The translations under genes were made by a program, and so were the position numbers. Positions 27,001-34,091 of a stretch of DNA of 40,472 bases are shown piece by piece. This DNA comes from Caldifarciminota bacterium (GTDB lineage Bacteria; Hydrothermota; Hydrothermia; LBFQ01). Position 1 is the first letter of the stretch, and every line of letters begins with the position of its first letter. The notes beneath the pieces were generated by a model. It was given only the letters and a program-made list of their open reading frames with translations. It was not told the DNA's origin and made no database searches. The stretch covers positions 1-40,472 of the forward strand of contig JALWYV010000053.1 in NCBI GenBank assembly GCA_027003075.1. Direction: 5' to 3'.

Positions 27001-27224
27001 GGAGAATAAAGTACCTCGTTTTTCACAGGGCATCCTCGGAGATGGAGGAGATACTTCAGAAGGCACTCGTCAGGGTGGACCTGTACTCTCTGGATTCAGA
27101 AGATCTGGATGCGGTGCTGGAAGCGGTATCTCTTTACGACAGGGATCTGGAGGGAATTCTATTCCGTGGGGAAAGCGCTCCGGAGAAGGTAAGGAGGGGT
27201 CTGAAGGTGCTCGGTCTTATGTAG
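26976..27224 (+). CDS. SdhE-like FAD assembly factor (succinate dehydrogenase flavinylation)
   Basis: The 82-residue all-helical protein has the Sdh5/SdhE layout: KLRRIKYLVFHRASSEMEEIL (R-R at the start, E after the S-S that replaces the usual RG), then LDAVLEAVSLYDRDLEGILFRG. SdhE promotes covalent FAD attachment to SdhA. It overlaps the rhodanese gene by 25 nt, and the anchor subunit lies upstream, which supports a complex II role. The canonical RGxxE motif is altered, so function is likely but not certain. Confidence 0.65.
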   Translation: MDEKEFKLRRIKYLVFHRASSEMEEILQKALVRVDLYSLDSEDLDAVLEAVSLYDRDLEGILFRGESAPEKVRRGLKVLGLM

Positions 27225-27238
27225 TAAGTCTGCCACCG

Positions 27239-27262
27239 TATAATCCTGACCTCAAAGGTCAG
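27239..27262 (+). promoter_or_regulatory. osmC promoter with operator-like dyad at the transcription start
   Basis: TATAAT (27239-27244) is followed by CTGACCT-CAA-AGGTCAG (27246-27262), a perfect 7-bp dyad that spans the expected start site. GGAGG lies 6 nt before the ATG at 27279, so this gene has a normal leader. Confidence 0.6.
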
Positions 27263-27278
27263 AAAAAGGAGGTAAACC

Positions 27279-27710
27279 ATGGCGATAAGGAGGACTTCCG
27301 AAGCCATATGGCACGGCGGTTTAAAGGACGGACACGGTAAAATGGTGGTCGGCAAGGGGGTTTTTGAAGGGCAGTACTCCTTCGCCTCCCGCTTTGAGAA
27401 CGGGGAGGGTACCAACCCCGAAGAGCTCATAGCAGCCGCCCACGCCGGTTGTTTTACCATGTTCCTGTCCGCCATCCTTGAGAAGGACGGGTTTAAGCCG
27501 GAGAGCCTGAAGACTACGGCGACCGTATACCTTGAGCTTAAGGATGAGGGTCCCCGGATTACCCGGATAGACCTTGTCGTTGAGGGCAAGGTTCCGGGCA
27601 TAGATGCCGAGACCTTCAAGAAGTACGCCGAAACGGCAAAGGATAACTGTCCGGTCTCCATAGCCCTCGCCGGTGTTCCGGAGAAGACCGTAAAGTCTAC
27701 CCTGCTGTAA
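27279..27710 (+). CDS. osmC: OsmC family peroxiredoxin
   Basis: The 143-residue protein matches the OsmC branch: SEAIWHGGLKDGHGKM, NPEELIAAAHAGCFTM with the peroxidatic Cys58, and KDNCPVSIAL with the resolving Cys124. These proteins reduce organic hydroperoxides with thiols in the cytoplasm. It has its own promoter with a dyad over the start site and a Shine-Dalgarno sequence. Its terminator lies inside the convergent flippase gene, whose end it overlaps by 14 nt. Confidence 0.9.
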   Translation: MAIRRTSEAIWHGGLKDGHGKMVVGKGVFEGQYSFASRFENGEGTNPEELIAAAHAGCFTMFLSAILEKDGFKPESLKTTATVYLELKDEGPRITRIDLVVEGKVPGIDAETFKKYAETAKDNCPVSIALAGVPEKTVKSTLL

Positions 27711-29025
27711 GGGTATAGTAAACGACAGCGGCGGCCACAGATAAGACGAGGGTGGCCGCCGTTTTTTTGTCTATAGGTGATCTGTCCGTCTGAAGACGAT
27801 AAAAAAGGAAAGCCACGAGGGTTCCGGCTGTCCCCTCAAGTACGAAGGCGTATACCCCTCCTACCGTACCGAACCATCTTATGAGGAAGAAACCTCCAAG
27901 GAGAGATACGAGGGCGTTTATGCCGTGGATAAGGAGGATGAGGTCACTTCTGCCGATAGATAGAAGAAAGACCTTGTGGACGGACGAAGCAGCGTTTATA
28001 ACGTAGGCGAGGAGTACGAGAACGAGCAGGGGCGATGCGGCATCGTACCCCTTACCGAAGAACCTAAGTACGTACGGCCCTATTGCTATCAGCAGAACTC
28101 CGAAGAGTATCTCGGCGCCCACGATATAGAATGAGTAGCGGCGGACATCACCACCCACGTCCTCACCCTTCCCCATGGCCCTTGAAAGACGGGTAAAGAG
28201 GACGTTGACGAGAGAGGTCTCCAGCATATAAACGGGAGAGAGTACGAGGAAGGCCACCTTGAAGACTCCTCCCTGAGTCGCCCCTTTAATGGAGCCAACG
28301 AGGACGCTCTTGACGTTGGCGGAGAGTATGGAAAGGGCGTACCTTCCCCATACGAATACACTGTACCTCAACCATTCTTTTAACTCGTACTCCTTTTCGG
28401 AATGTCCCAACAGGCCGAGGGCCGCCTTAAAGGACGCGAAAGAGTTGAGAAGGAAGTTGGACAGGAACTTGGAAACCGACGAGAGTGTGGCAACCTGAGG
28501 ACCGTACCCCGGAAAAGCCGGCAATCCCACTACGAGGACGGCGGCCCTCACTACCGTTGGCAGGGTAAGATCAAAGACTCCTACCCTCGCGAACATCCCC
28601 ATACCCTTCATAAAGGAGGACAGGTAAGCGGACAGGATAATGAAAGGGACGGCAAGGGAGTAAAGGCGTACGAATGGGGCATACCCCATGTCCCTCAGGA
28701 GGTATCTGGCCACCGTCTCAGGGAACAGGAAGGCGGGTAGAAACACCATCGCAGAGACCACCGCGGCGTAGGTTAGGGCGACGGTCAGCATCCCGGACGC
28801 TTTTTTGTAGTCCCTCGCCGCCCTGTACATGGCCACGTATCGCTGAAGGGCGTTTACGAAGAGGGAACCGAAGACGAGGGCGAGCATGTTGAGGAGGTCC
28901 ACGACCACCCCGTACCTTCCGTACTCCTCGGCCGATAGGTATCGGAGTATGAGATAACCCATAAGAAGGTTGAGGAGGGCGGAGAGCAGATTGCCGGAGA
29001 ACAGGTAGAGGACGTTACGGAGCAT
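27697..29025 (-). CDS. Oligosaccharide flippase family membrane protein (Wzx/MOP superfamily)
   Basis: The protein has about 442 residues and 12-14 membrane helices, starting NVLYLFSGNLLSALLNLLMG and RYLSAEEYGRYGVV, the typical opening of polysaccharide flippases. It likely moves lipid-linked sugars across the inner membrane. No glycosyltransferases are adjacent. The start is uncertain: ATG at 29025 puts TAGAAT (29036-29041) 10 nt upstream, like other genes here; ATG at 29037 or TTG at 29061 are alternatives. Its last codons contain the terminator of the convergent osmC. Confidence 0.8.
   Translation of the reverse strand: MLRNVLYLFSGNLLSALLNLLMGYLILRYLSAEEYGRYGVVVDLLNMLALVFGSLFVNALQRYVAMYRAARDYKKASGMLTVALTYAAVVSAMVFLPAFLFPETVARYLLRDMGYAPFVRLYSLAVPFIILSAYLSSFMKGMGMFARVGVFDLTLPTVVRAAVLVVGLPAFPGYGPQVATLSSVSKFLSNFLLNSFASFKAALGLLGHSEKEYELKEWLRYSVFVWGRYALSILSANVKSVLVGSIKGATQGGVFKVAFLVLSPVYMLETSLVNVLFTRLSRAMGKGEDVGGDVRRYSFYIVGAEILFGVLLIAIGPYVLRFFGKGYDAASPLLVLVLLAYVINAASSVHKVFLLSIGRSDLILLIHGINALVSLLGGFFLIRWFGTVGGVYAFVLEGTAGTLVAFLFYRLQTDRSPIDKKTAATLVLSVAAAVVYYTLTAG
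27729..27768 (+). terminator. Intrinsic terminator of osmC embedded in the flippase coding end
   Basis: CGGCGGCCAC (27729-27738) pairs perfectly with GTGGCCGCCG (27752-27761) across a 13-nt loop, followed by seven T. It lies entirely inside the convergent flippase gene. Confidence 0.75.
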
Positions 29026-29035
29026 CCGGGAGGCC

Positions 29036-29041
29036 ATTCTA
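29036..29041 (-). promoter_or_regulatory. -10 box TAGAAT of the flippase gene
   Basis: TAGAAT ends 10 nt before the ATG at 29025. It overlaps the alternative ATG at 29037. Confidence 0.35.
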
Positions 29042-29128
29042 AGGGGAACGTTGAGGGACAACCGGGTTTATAAAGAGGTATTTAGAGACTCATTCTCATC
29101 AGATATTATCGCTTCCCAATCACTTCGC

Positions 29129-29686
29129 TTATTTCAACACCTCCTCAACCTTGACTTTAAAACCTTTCAGGACACAAGATTCAACCTCACTCTTATCGGC
29201 AGCGATGGAATGTAAAACGTACTTGCCGTCTTTTAGGCACCAGACTTCAATAACCTTTTCACCGGGCAAGACGATCCAATACTCCTTAATCCCGAACTCC
29301 TCATAAAGTTTAAACTTCTCGTACCTGTCTCTGTAATAACTGGACGGAGATACGATCTCAACGGCGAGATCTGGTGGGCCGAAGAGCCTGCCGCTCTTTA
29401 TGTTCCTCAGGTTCTCTTGCGATATGAAAACTATGTCAGGCTGAACGACGACTGTCTCCGACAGGATGACGTCAAAGGGGGCAGGGAGGACCTCTCCCAA
29501 GTTTTCCTTCACAACCACCTCCCATACCTTCACGTAAAGACGTCCCAGAATGGACTGATGCTCAAACCCCGGTGCGGGCATCTCTTTCAACCTCCCGTTT
29601 ATGAGTTCATACCTCTTATCGTCTTCAAGGTTAAGGTAATCCTCGTAAGTCCAGACCCTATCCTTTCTTAGAACGGTATCTTTCAT
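29129..29686 (-). CDS. Uma2 family (DUF820) PD-(D/E)XK nuclease-fold protein
   Basis: The 185-residue protein has clear Uma2 motifs: WTYEDYLNLEDDKRYELING near the start, HQSILGRLYVKVWE, VVQPDIVFIS, PPDLAVEIVSPSS and YEEFGIKEYWIV. The PD and E-x-V residues form the nuclease-like site. The ATG at 29686 is chosen over a longer frame because GGAGG lies 9 nt upstream and TATAAT precedes it, giving a leader of about 13 nt with a Shine-Dalgarno site, unlike most genes here. The function of the family is not established. Confidence 0.85.
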   Translation of the reverse strand: MKDTVLRKDRVWTYEDYLNLEDDKRYELINGRLKEMPAPGFEHQSILGRLYVKVWEVVVKENLGEVLPAPFDVILSETVVVQPDIVFISQENLRNIKSGRLFGPPDLAVEIVSPSSYYRDRYEKFKLYEEFGIKEYWIVLPGEKVIEVWCLKDGKYVLHSIAADKSEVESCVLKGFKVKVEEVLK

Positions 29687-29752
29687 TCCGCCACCTCCTT
29701 CGTAAATTATACTGCTGAAAGTCCTCCCCCGTAAAAAATACCTTTTCACCGG

Positions 29753-29758
29753 TACAAT
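29753..29758 (+). promoter_or_regulatory. -10 box TACAAT of thiI, leaderless type
   Basis: TACAAT ends 7 nt before the GTG at 29766, which supports this non-ATG start. Confidence 0.5.
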
Positions 29759-29765
29759 TGTCGCC

Positions 29766-31109
29766 GTGTATCTGATAAGGTACTCTTCGGAGGTGTTTAC
29801 GAAGTCCGAGGGGGTAAAACGCCAGTTCATATATCGCCTCGCGTCTAACGTGAGAGAGGCTTTAAGGAGACGCGGAGTAGATGGGAGAGTTGGCAGGGAT
29901 AGGGACAGGGTTTACGTTGAGACGGATGAGGACGTTTCCCATATACTGCGGAGGATCTTCGGTATAGCAGCGTTTACGAAGGCGATAAGGTGGCCCTTTT
30001 CCGATCTGGAGGATCTGAAACGGAGACTCGTGGAGGCCTTCTCCGAAGAGGTGAAGGGTAAGAGGTTCGCCGTGAGGGTAAAGGTGAGGGATAAGGGTAT
30101 GTCCTCTCAGAGGCTGGAGAGGGAACTCGGTGGGGCCCTCTACCCGTACGCAGAAGGTGTAAACCTGACCTCGCCGGATATCCAGATAAACCTTGAGATC
30201 AGGGGGGATGTGGTTTACGTGTATCACAGGTGGGAAAGGGGACCCGGAGGCCTGCCGGTGGGAACGCAGGCCAAAGCCCTCGCTCTGGTGTCGGGTGGGT
30301 TTGACTCGCCGGTGGCGGCATGGTACGCCCTTAAGAGGGGGATAAAATTACATTTCGTCCTCTACGACCTCGGTGGCGAGGACCACGTGAGAGGGACCCA
30401 CGCCATATTAAGAAAACTCTACAATGACTGGATATACGGGTACGTACCAAAGTTCTACGTCGTAGACTTCTCCCCCATCCTCTCCGCCCTCTTCCTCGTC
30501 AGGAAGGAGCTGAGACTGGTCGTACTGAAGCGGATCATGTACAGGGTGGGGGAGATCCTCTCCCGGAGCATAAGGGCCGAGGCCATAATAACCGGGGAGT
30601 CCGTAGGTCAGGTTTCCACCCAGACCCTTCCCAACCTCAGGGTGATTGAGGAGGCCGTAAAAATCCCCGTCCTCAGGCCGCTCGTCTCCTTTGACAAGGA
30701 AGAGATAATAGCGAAGGCAAGAGAACTGGGTATATACGAACTTTCGGCCTCTATGCCCGAATTCTGTGCCATAGCAACGTCCTCACCTATAAGGACCAGG
30801 CTGAGGGAGGTAAAGGCCGAGGAGGAGAAGGTTTTGGGTGCCATAGAGAGGGCGATGGAGGGGGTGAGACTGATTGATATTACGAAGGAATACTACGAGG
30901 CCGACCCCCTCCGGTTCACGGGTCAGGTTGATGGAGACGTTGAGAGGGTTTTCGTGGATCCCGAAAACTTCGGGGAGATCATCGGGAAGGATCTTCCGAA
31001 GGACAGGGTGTACGTCTTCGTGTGCAGGAGGGGGAGGCTGAGCAGACAGGTGGCGAAAGAGTTCAGGCGGAGAGGGTACGAGGCCTACTACGATGCCCTT
31101 GAGAGGTGA
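29766..31109 (+). CDS. thiI: tRNA 4-thiouridine synthetase ThiI with short rhodanese tail
   Basis: The 447-residue protein has an N-terminal ferredoxin-like/THUMP region (to about 165), the PP-loop ATP pyrophosphatase motif SGGFDSPVAAW (near 178) and GESVGQVSTQTLPNL. The C-terminal 70 residues carry VCRRGRLSRQVAKEFRRRGY, a rhodanese active-site loop with Cys near 420. ThiI makes s4U in tRNA and can supply sulfur for thiamine. The rhodanese part is shorter than the roughly 100 residues of E. coli ThiI. A cysteine desulfurase (SufS) lies 4.5 kb downstream as a possible sulfur donor. Confidence 0.9.
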   Translation: MYLIRYSSEVFTKSEGVKRQFIYRLASNVREALRRRGVDGRVGRDRDRVYVETDEDVSHILRRIFGIAAFTKAIRWPFSDLEDLKRRLVEAFSEEVKGKRFAVRVKVRDKGMSSQRLERELGGALYPYAEGVNLTSPDIQINLEIRGDVVYVYHRWERGPGGLPVGTQAKALALVSGGFDSPVAAWYALKRGIKLHFVLYDLGGEDHVRGTHAILRKLYNDWIYGYVPKFYVVDFSPILSALFLVRKELRLVVLKRIMYRVGEILSRSIRAEAIITGESVGQVSTQTLPNLRVIEEAVKIPVLRPLVSFDKEEIIAKARELGIYELSASMPEFCAIATSSPIRTRLREVKAEEEKVLGAIERAMEGVRLIDITKEYYEADPLRFTGQVDGDVERVFVDPENFGEIIGKDLPKDRVYVFVCRRGRLSRQVAKEFRRRGYEAYYDALER

Positions 31110-31111
31110 GG

Positions 31112-31498
31112 CTACTCCCCGTATTCTAAGAAGCAGTTAGTGGAGTCCTTTCCGTCCCGAAGGTAGACCCTTACAGTCGGGCTTATCCACTTTTCCTCAT
31201 AGGAGTTGTTCCATACCACGAAGTTGAGGGACCCTTTCCTGTTGAGATAGCACGTAAAAGTGCTGTCCCCCTCAAGGGTATGCATGCTCCAGCTGGAGTC
31301 ACCGTTTTTCTGGAAGTAGGTGAACCCCTTCTCGTCAAAGAGTACGACGGAGTAGTTGTCGGGGCTGGCTCCGGACACCTTCAGGACGAGGACTTTATCA
31401 GCCGGAACCTTCAGGGAAAAGGTCTTACTGTACCTCGGATGTATACGGAACGTACGCTCAAAGATCAGGGTATCCACCGCCATTACCCAGAGTATCAC
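31112..31498 (-). CDS. Small exported protein of unknown function
   Basis: From GTG 31498 the 128-residue protein starts MILWVMA followed by VDTLIF, the same short-leader-plus-DTL pattern as the barrel proteins. TAAAAT ends 6 nt before this GTG, and a TAA four codons upstream excludes extension. The rest is beta-rich (VLVLKVSGASPDNYSVVLF) and resembles no family I know. It converges on thiI with a 2-nt gap and diverges from the DUF1931 gene. Confidence 0.65.
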   Translation of the reverse strand: MILWVMAVDTLIFERTFRIHPRYSKTFSLKVPADKVLVLKVSGASPDNYSVVLFDEKGFTYFQKNGDSSWSMHTLEGDSTFTCYLNRKGSLNFVVWNNSYEEKWISPTVRVYLRDGKDSTNCFLEYGE

Positions 31499-31504
31499 GG
31501 TGGA

Positions 31505-31537
31505 ATTTTACGCCCGCAAAGGGAGCAGGTTTATAAT
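31505..31537. promoter_or_regulatory. Back-to-back divergent promoters
   Basis: TAAAAT on the minus strand (31505-31510) and TATAAT on the plus strand (31532-31537) are 21 nt apart, so their upstream elements overlap. Both end 6-8 nt before their start codons. Confidence 0.5.
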
Positions 31538-31545
31538 ACTTTCTC

Positions 31546-31989
31546 ATGCTGATAAGCTACAAAAAGATGGAGATCCTGTTCCGTAGGTGCTGCGGAATAG
31601 ATCTGGACAAGAACAAGGCGAAGCGCATCCTCCAGATAGTGGAGAAGAAGTTCAACGATATGGTTGAGGTGGCGGAGCATAACGCCCGCAGGAACGATAG
31701 GGACTATCTGATAATGGAAGACTTCCCTATCACGAAGGGCCTCCGCCTCTCCATGGATAAGTTTCTAGAACTCAAGGAGGGGGTGGATATAGATCCCGTC
31801 CTTCAGGCGGTCAAGGCGAAGACGGATCTGGGGTACGACGACGAAGTCCGGGAGAACATGCCCGTACTGGCCGGCACCATATTCGTTATCGTCGGCCATA
31901 TCATGAAGGAACTGGGCCTTGAGGGGGGAAGGAGGCCGAGCGTTGAGACCATAGAGCGGGCGGAGAGGATTCTGGACTACACCCTGTAA
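31546..31989 (+). CDS. DUF1931 family bacterial histone-fold protein
   Basis: The 147-residue protein matches the DUF1931 family known from Aquifex and Thermus, whose structures show a doubled histone fold. Visible are FRRCCGIDLDKNKAKRILQI, LIMEDFPITKGL and ENMPVLAGTIFVIVGHIMKE. Each half has the helix-strand pattern of a histone, so one chain could mimic a histone dimer. Whether it compacts DNA is unproven. It is transcribed alone from TATAAT, 8 nt before the ATG. Confidence 0.8.
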   Translation: MLISYKKMEILFRRCCGIDLDKNKAKRILQIVEKKFNDMVEVAEHNARRNDRDYLIMEDFPITKGLRLSMDKFLELKEGVDIDPVLQAVKAKTDLGYDDEVRENMPVLAGTIFVIVGHIMKELGLEGGRRPSVETIERAERILDYTL

Positions 31990-32042
31990 TCTTTTTCTCC
32001 CCTGTAAAGGGCATTTTGCTGATTTGATACCTGCTACCCCTT

Positions 32043-32048
32043 TATAAT
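32043..32048 (+). promoter_or_regulatory. -10 box TATAAT, leaderless type
   Basis: ACCCCTTTATAAT ends 9 nt before the ATG at 32058. The ACCCCTTTA(T/A)AAT context recurs before 22775. Confidence 0.55.
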
Positions 32049-32057
32049 TTACCCGTT

Positions 32058-33476
32058 ATGATGATAGCTCTGTTTGCACAACTATCTGACACCTTATGGT
32101 TCAGGGTGTATCCCCGTATTGGGGAGCAGAAAGTGTTCAGGGGAGTAGAATCCAGTGCAGGCCTGATAACCGTGGGCTACACTACGGAGAACGGAGACAA
32201 AGACTTCTTCATAGCCGAAGTTGACACTATCGGTAATCTGCTATGGGCTACGGTACACGGTCAGAGTGGGGTTGACGAGGTGGCGAGGGACGTTGCGAAG
32301 GTTTCCGACGGCTACGTCGTGGTGGGATGGAGGGGACCCGTGGGCGATAGGGACATATATGTGGTAAAGGTGGATACGTTCGGTAGCGTAGTGTGGGACA
32401 CAACGTACGGTGCGGCGGGTGAGGAGGAGGGGTTGTACGGTGCCGTGTACGACACTCTGAGGGGTATCGTATGGGGAGTAGGGTTCAAGAGGTTCAGTTG
32501 GGACACGTCTTATGTAGGGTACGTTATTGGTATAGATCCGGTTAGTGGGGATAGCGTGAAGGCTTTAACCGTGCAGGGGTTCGGTTATCGGGAGATCGTA
32601 CTTTACTCCTCGGAGGTACTTGATGACGGGAGGCTGGTAATCGGTGGTAAGGGGATACTTTTCGGCGATACAGTTCCCAACTTCTTCCCTATTAGCGCCC
32701 ATTCAAACGCAGATGTTTCTGTAATTGACAGCATAGTTTTTCATGCCGATACGTACTCCCCCGGTCTGAAGTTCGGCGTTATTACGGTGGTGGGCAGGAA
32801 AGCATCGTATCCTCTCCACTTCGTTTCCGGGAGCGTTCAGGTGGACAACGTATCCTCCATTTCCCACCTCGGATATCTCGTTGGATCTCTTATGATAACG
32901 ACGGATAGTAACCTGGACTACGGCATACTGTCCATGCAGCAGGAATCCGACACTTTCTATGTTCTGGCAGGGTTCTGTGGGCGCCTGAGAGGTTACGTTA
33001 ACTACCTTGGACAATACGTGTACGTATACGATCCATCAGATAAAACGAAGCCCTACTCGCCTATCGTTGATACCGTGGGTGAATTGAGCAGCAAAATACA
33101 GATAGCCTATTTTGTCACAGGCTCTTCCGATCTCATTCTCTTTGGACCTTACTACGACTTCCCCCGCACAGACGTTGGGTCGGGGGCAAGGTTTATTGAA
33201 GGGGACTCGTTGGATCTGCTGATAACTGGCTACAGCAACTCTTTCAGTACGGACACTTCAGACTACGACCTCATAGCACTGAGGGTAAGGCCTGATAGGG
33301 TAGGTATCGCTGAGATGCCAAAGCACGAGGCTATGGTTGAAGGTGTAGTCAGGATATACGACGCCTCCGGGAGGCTGGTGTACGTGGGTGAGTACGACAG
33401 GGCCCGCCTTGGCCGTGGGGTCTTCTTCGTGGTGGGTAAAGACGGCGTTAGAAGAATCGTGAGGAGCAAACATTAA
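32058..33476 (+). CDS. Exported propeller-like protein with T9SS-like sorting domain
   Basis: The 472-residue protein starts MMIALFAQ then LSDTLWF, a leader of about 8-10 residues without basic residues. Early repeats (LITVGYTTENGDKDFFIAEV, DTIGNLLWATVHGQSG, SDGYVVVGWRGPVGDRDIYV) are propeller blades like those of the protein at 22775, but the middle is less regular. The end (IYDASGRLVYVGEY ... GRGVFFVVGKDGVRRIV) is a type A sorting domain. The stop codon shares TTAA with the convergent methyltransferase gene. Confidence 0.75.
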   Translation: MMIALFAQLSDTLWFRVYPRIGEQKVFRGVESSAGLITVGYTTENGDKDFFIAEVDTIGNLLWATVHGQSGVDEVARDVAKVSDGYVVVGWRGPVGDRDIYVVKVDTFGSVVWDTTYGAAGEEEGLYGAVYDTLRGIVWGVGFKRFSWDTSYVGYVIGIDPVSGDSVKALTVQGFGYREIVLYSSEVLDDGRLVIGGKGILFGDTVPNFFPISAHSNADVSVIDSIVFHADTYSPGLKFGVITVVGRKASYPLHFVSGSVQVDNVSSISHLGYLVGSLMITTDSNLDYGILSMQQESDTFYVLAGFCGRLRGYVNYLGQYVYVYDPSDKTKPYSPIVDTVGELSSKIQIAYFVTGSSDLILFGPYYDFPRTDVGSGARFIEGDSLDLLITGYSNSFSTDTSDYDLIALRVRPDRVGIAEMPKHEAMVEGVVRIYDASGRLVYVGEYDRARLGRGVFFVVGKDGVRRIVRSKH

Positions 33477-34090
33477 ACCTTTTTCACCCTCAGAACGCTG
33501 AACACCGTATCCTCTGACTCCCACGGTACTATGGCATACCCCCCGGTAGTTTTCACAACACTCCTGAAACCCACCTTCCGAAAGCCGTGATCCTTCAGGA
33601 GACTCTCTAACTCCTCCGTCCTCCAGAACCGGGCGTGGGCATAAAAGCGGTGTCCCTCCCTGCCTTTCCGGATGTACTCCCTCCCTATCCGGGTATCCGC
33701 CGGGACGTATCCCGTTATCAGGTCCCCACCCGGACGTAGGACCCTCTTAATCTCCCCGATCGTGGCCTTAACGTCGTCCAGAAAGCACACCGTAACTATC
33801 AGGAGAACGACGGAAAAACTCCCGTCCTTAAAGGGGAGAGCCTCACCCCTCCCGGCAACCACGTAATCAACCCTTTCTCTGGCCAGTTTCAACGACCTGA
33901 GGGATGGGTCCAGGCCGAACCTGACACCGAGGGGACCGGCGAACCTCCCGGTACCCACCCCCACTTCAAGGACCCGTCCCTTCAGCAACTCCCCGCATAT
34001 CGCCCGCAACTCGTACCTGTAAACTTCCCTCCCCCTCGTCGTGAACCAGAGGTCGTAATCCTCCGTGTATAGGTCAAAAGGCCTGTGCAT
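33473..34090 (-). CDS. Class I SAM-dependent methyltransferase
   Basis: The 205-residue protein has the SAM-binding motif VLEVGVGTGRFAGPLG near residue 40 and then LPFKDGSFSVVLLIVTVCF and IKRVLRPGGDLITGYV, as in UbiE/BioC-like enzymes. The substrate is unknown. It starts 1 nt after the TGA of the flavoprotein gene, so the two are coupled and may act on the same small molecule or quinone-like compound; that is inference. Confidence 0.85.
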   Translation of the reverse strand: MHRPFDLYTEDYDLWFTTRGREVYRYELRAICGELLKGRVLEVGVGTGRFAGPLGVRFGLDPSLRSLKLARERVDYVVAGRGEALPFKDGSFSVVLLIVTVCFLDDVKATIGEIKRVLRPGGDLITGYVPADTRIGREYIRKGREGHRFYAHARFWRTEELESLLKDHGFRKVGFRSVVKTTGGYAIVPWESEDTVFSVLRVKKV

Positions 34091-34091
34091 G

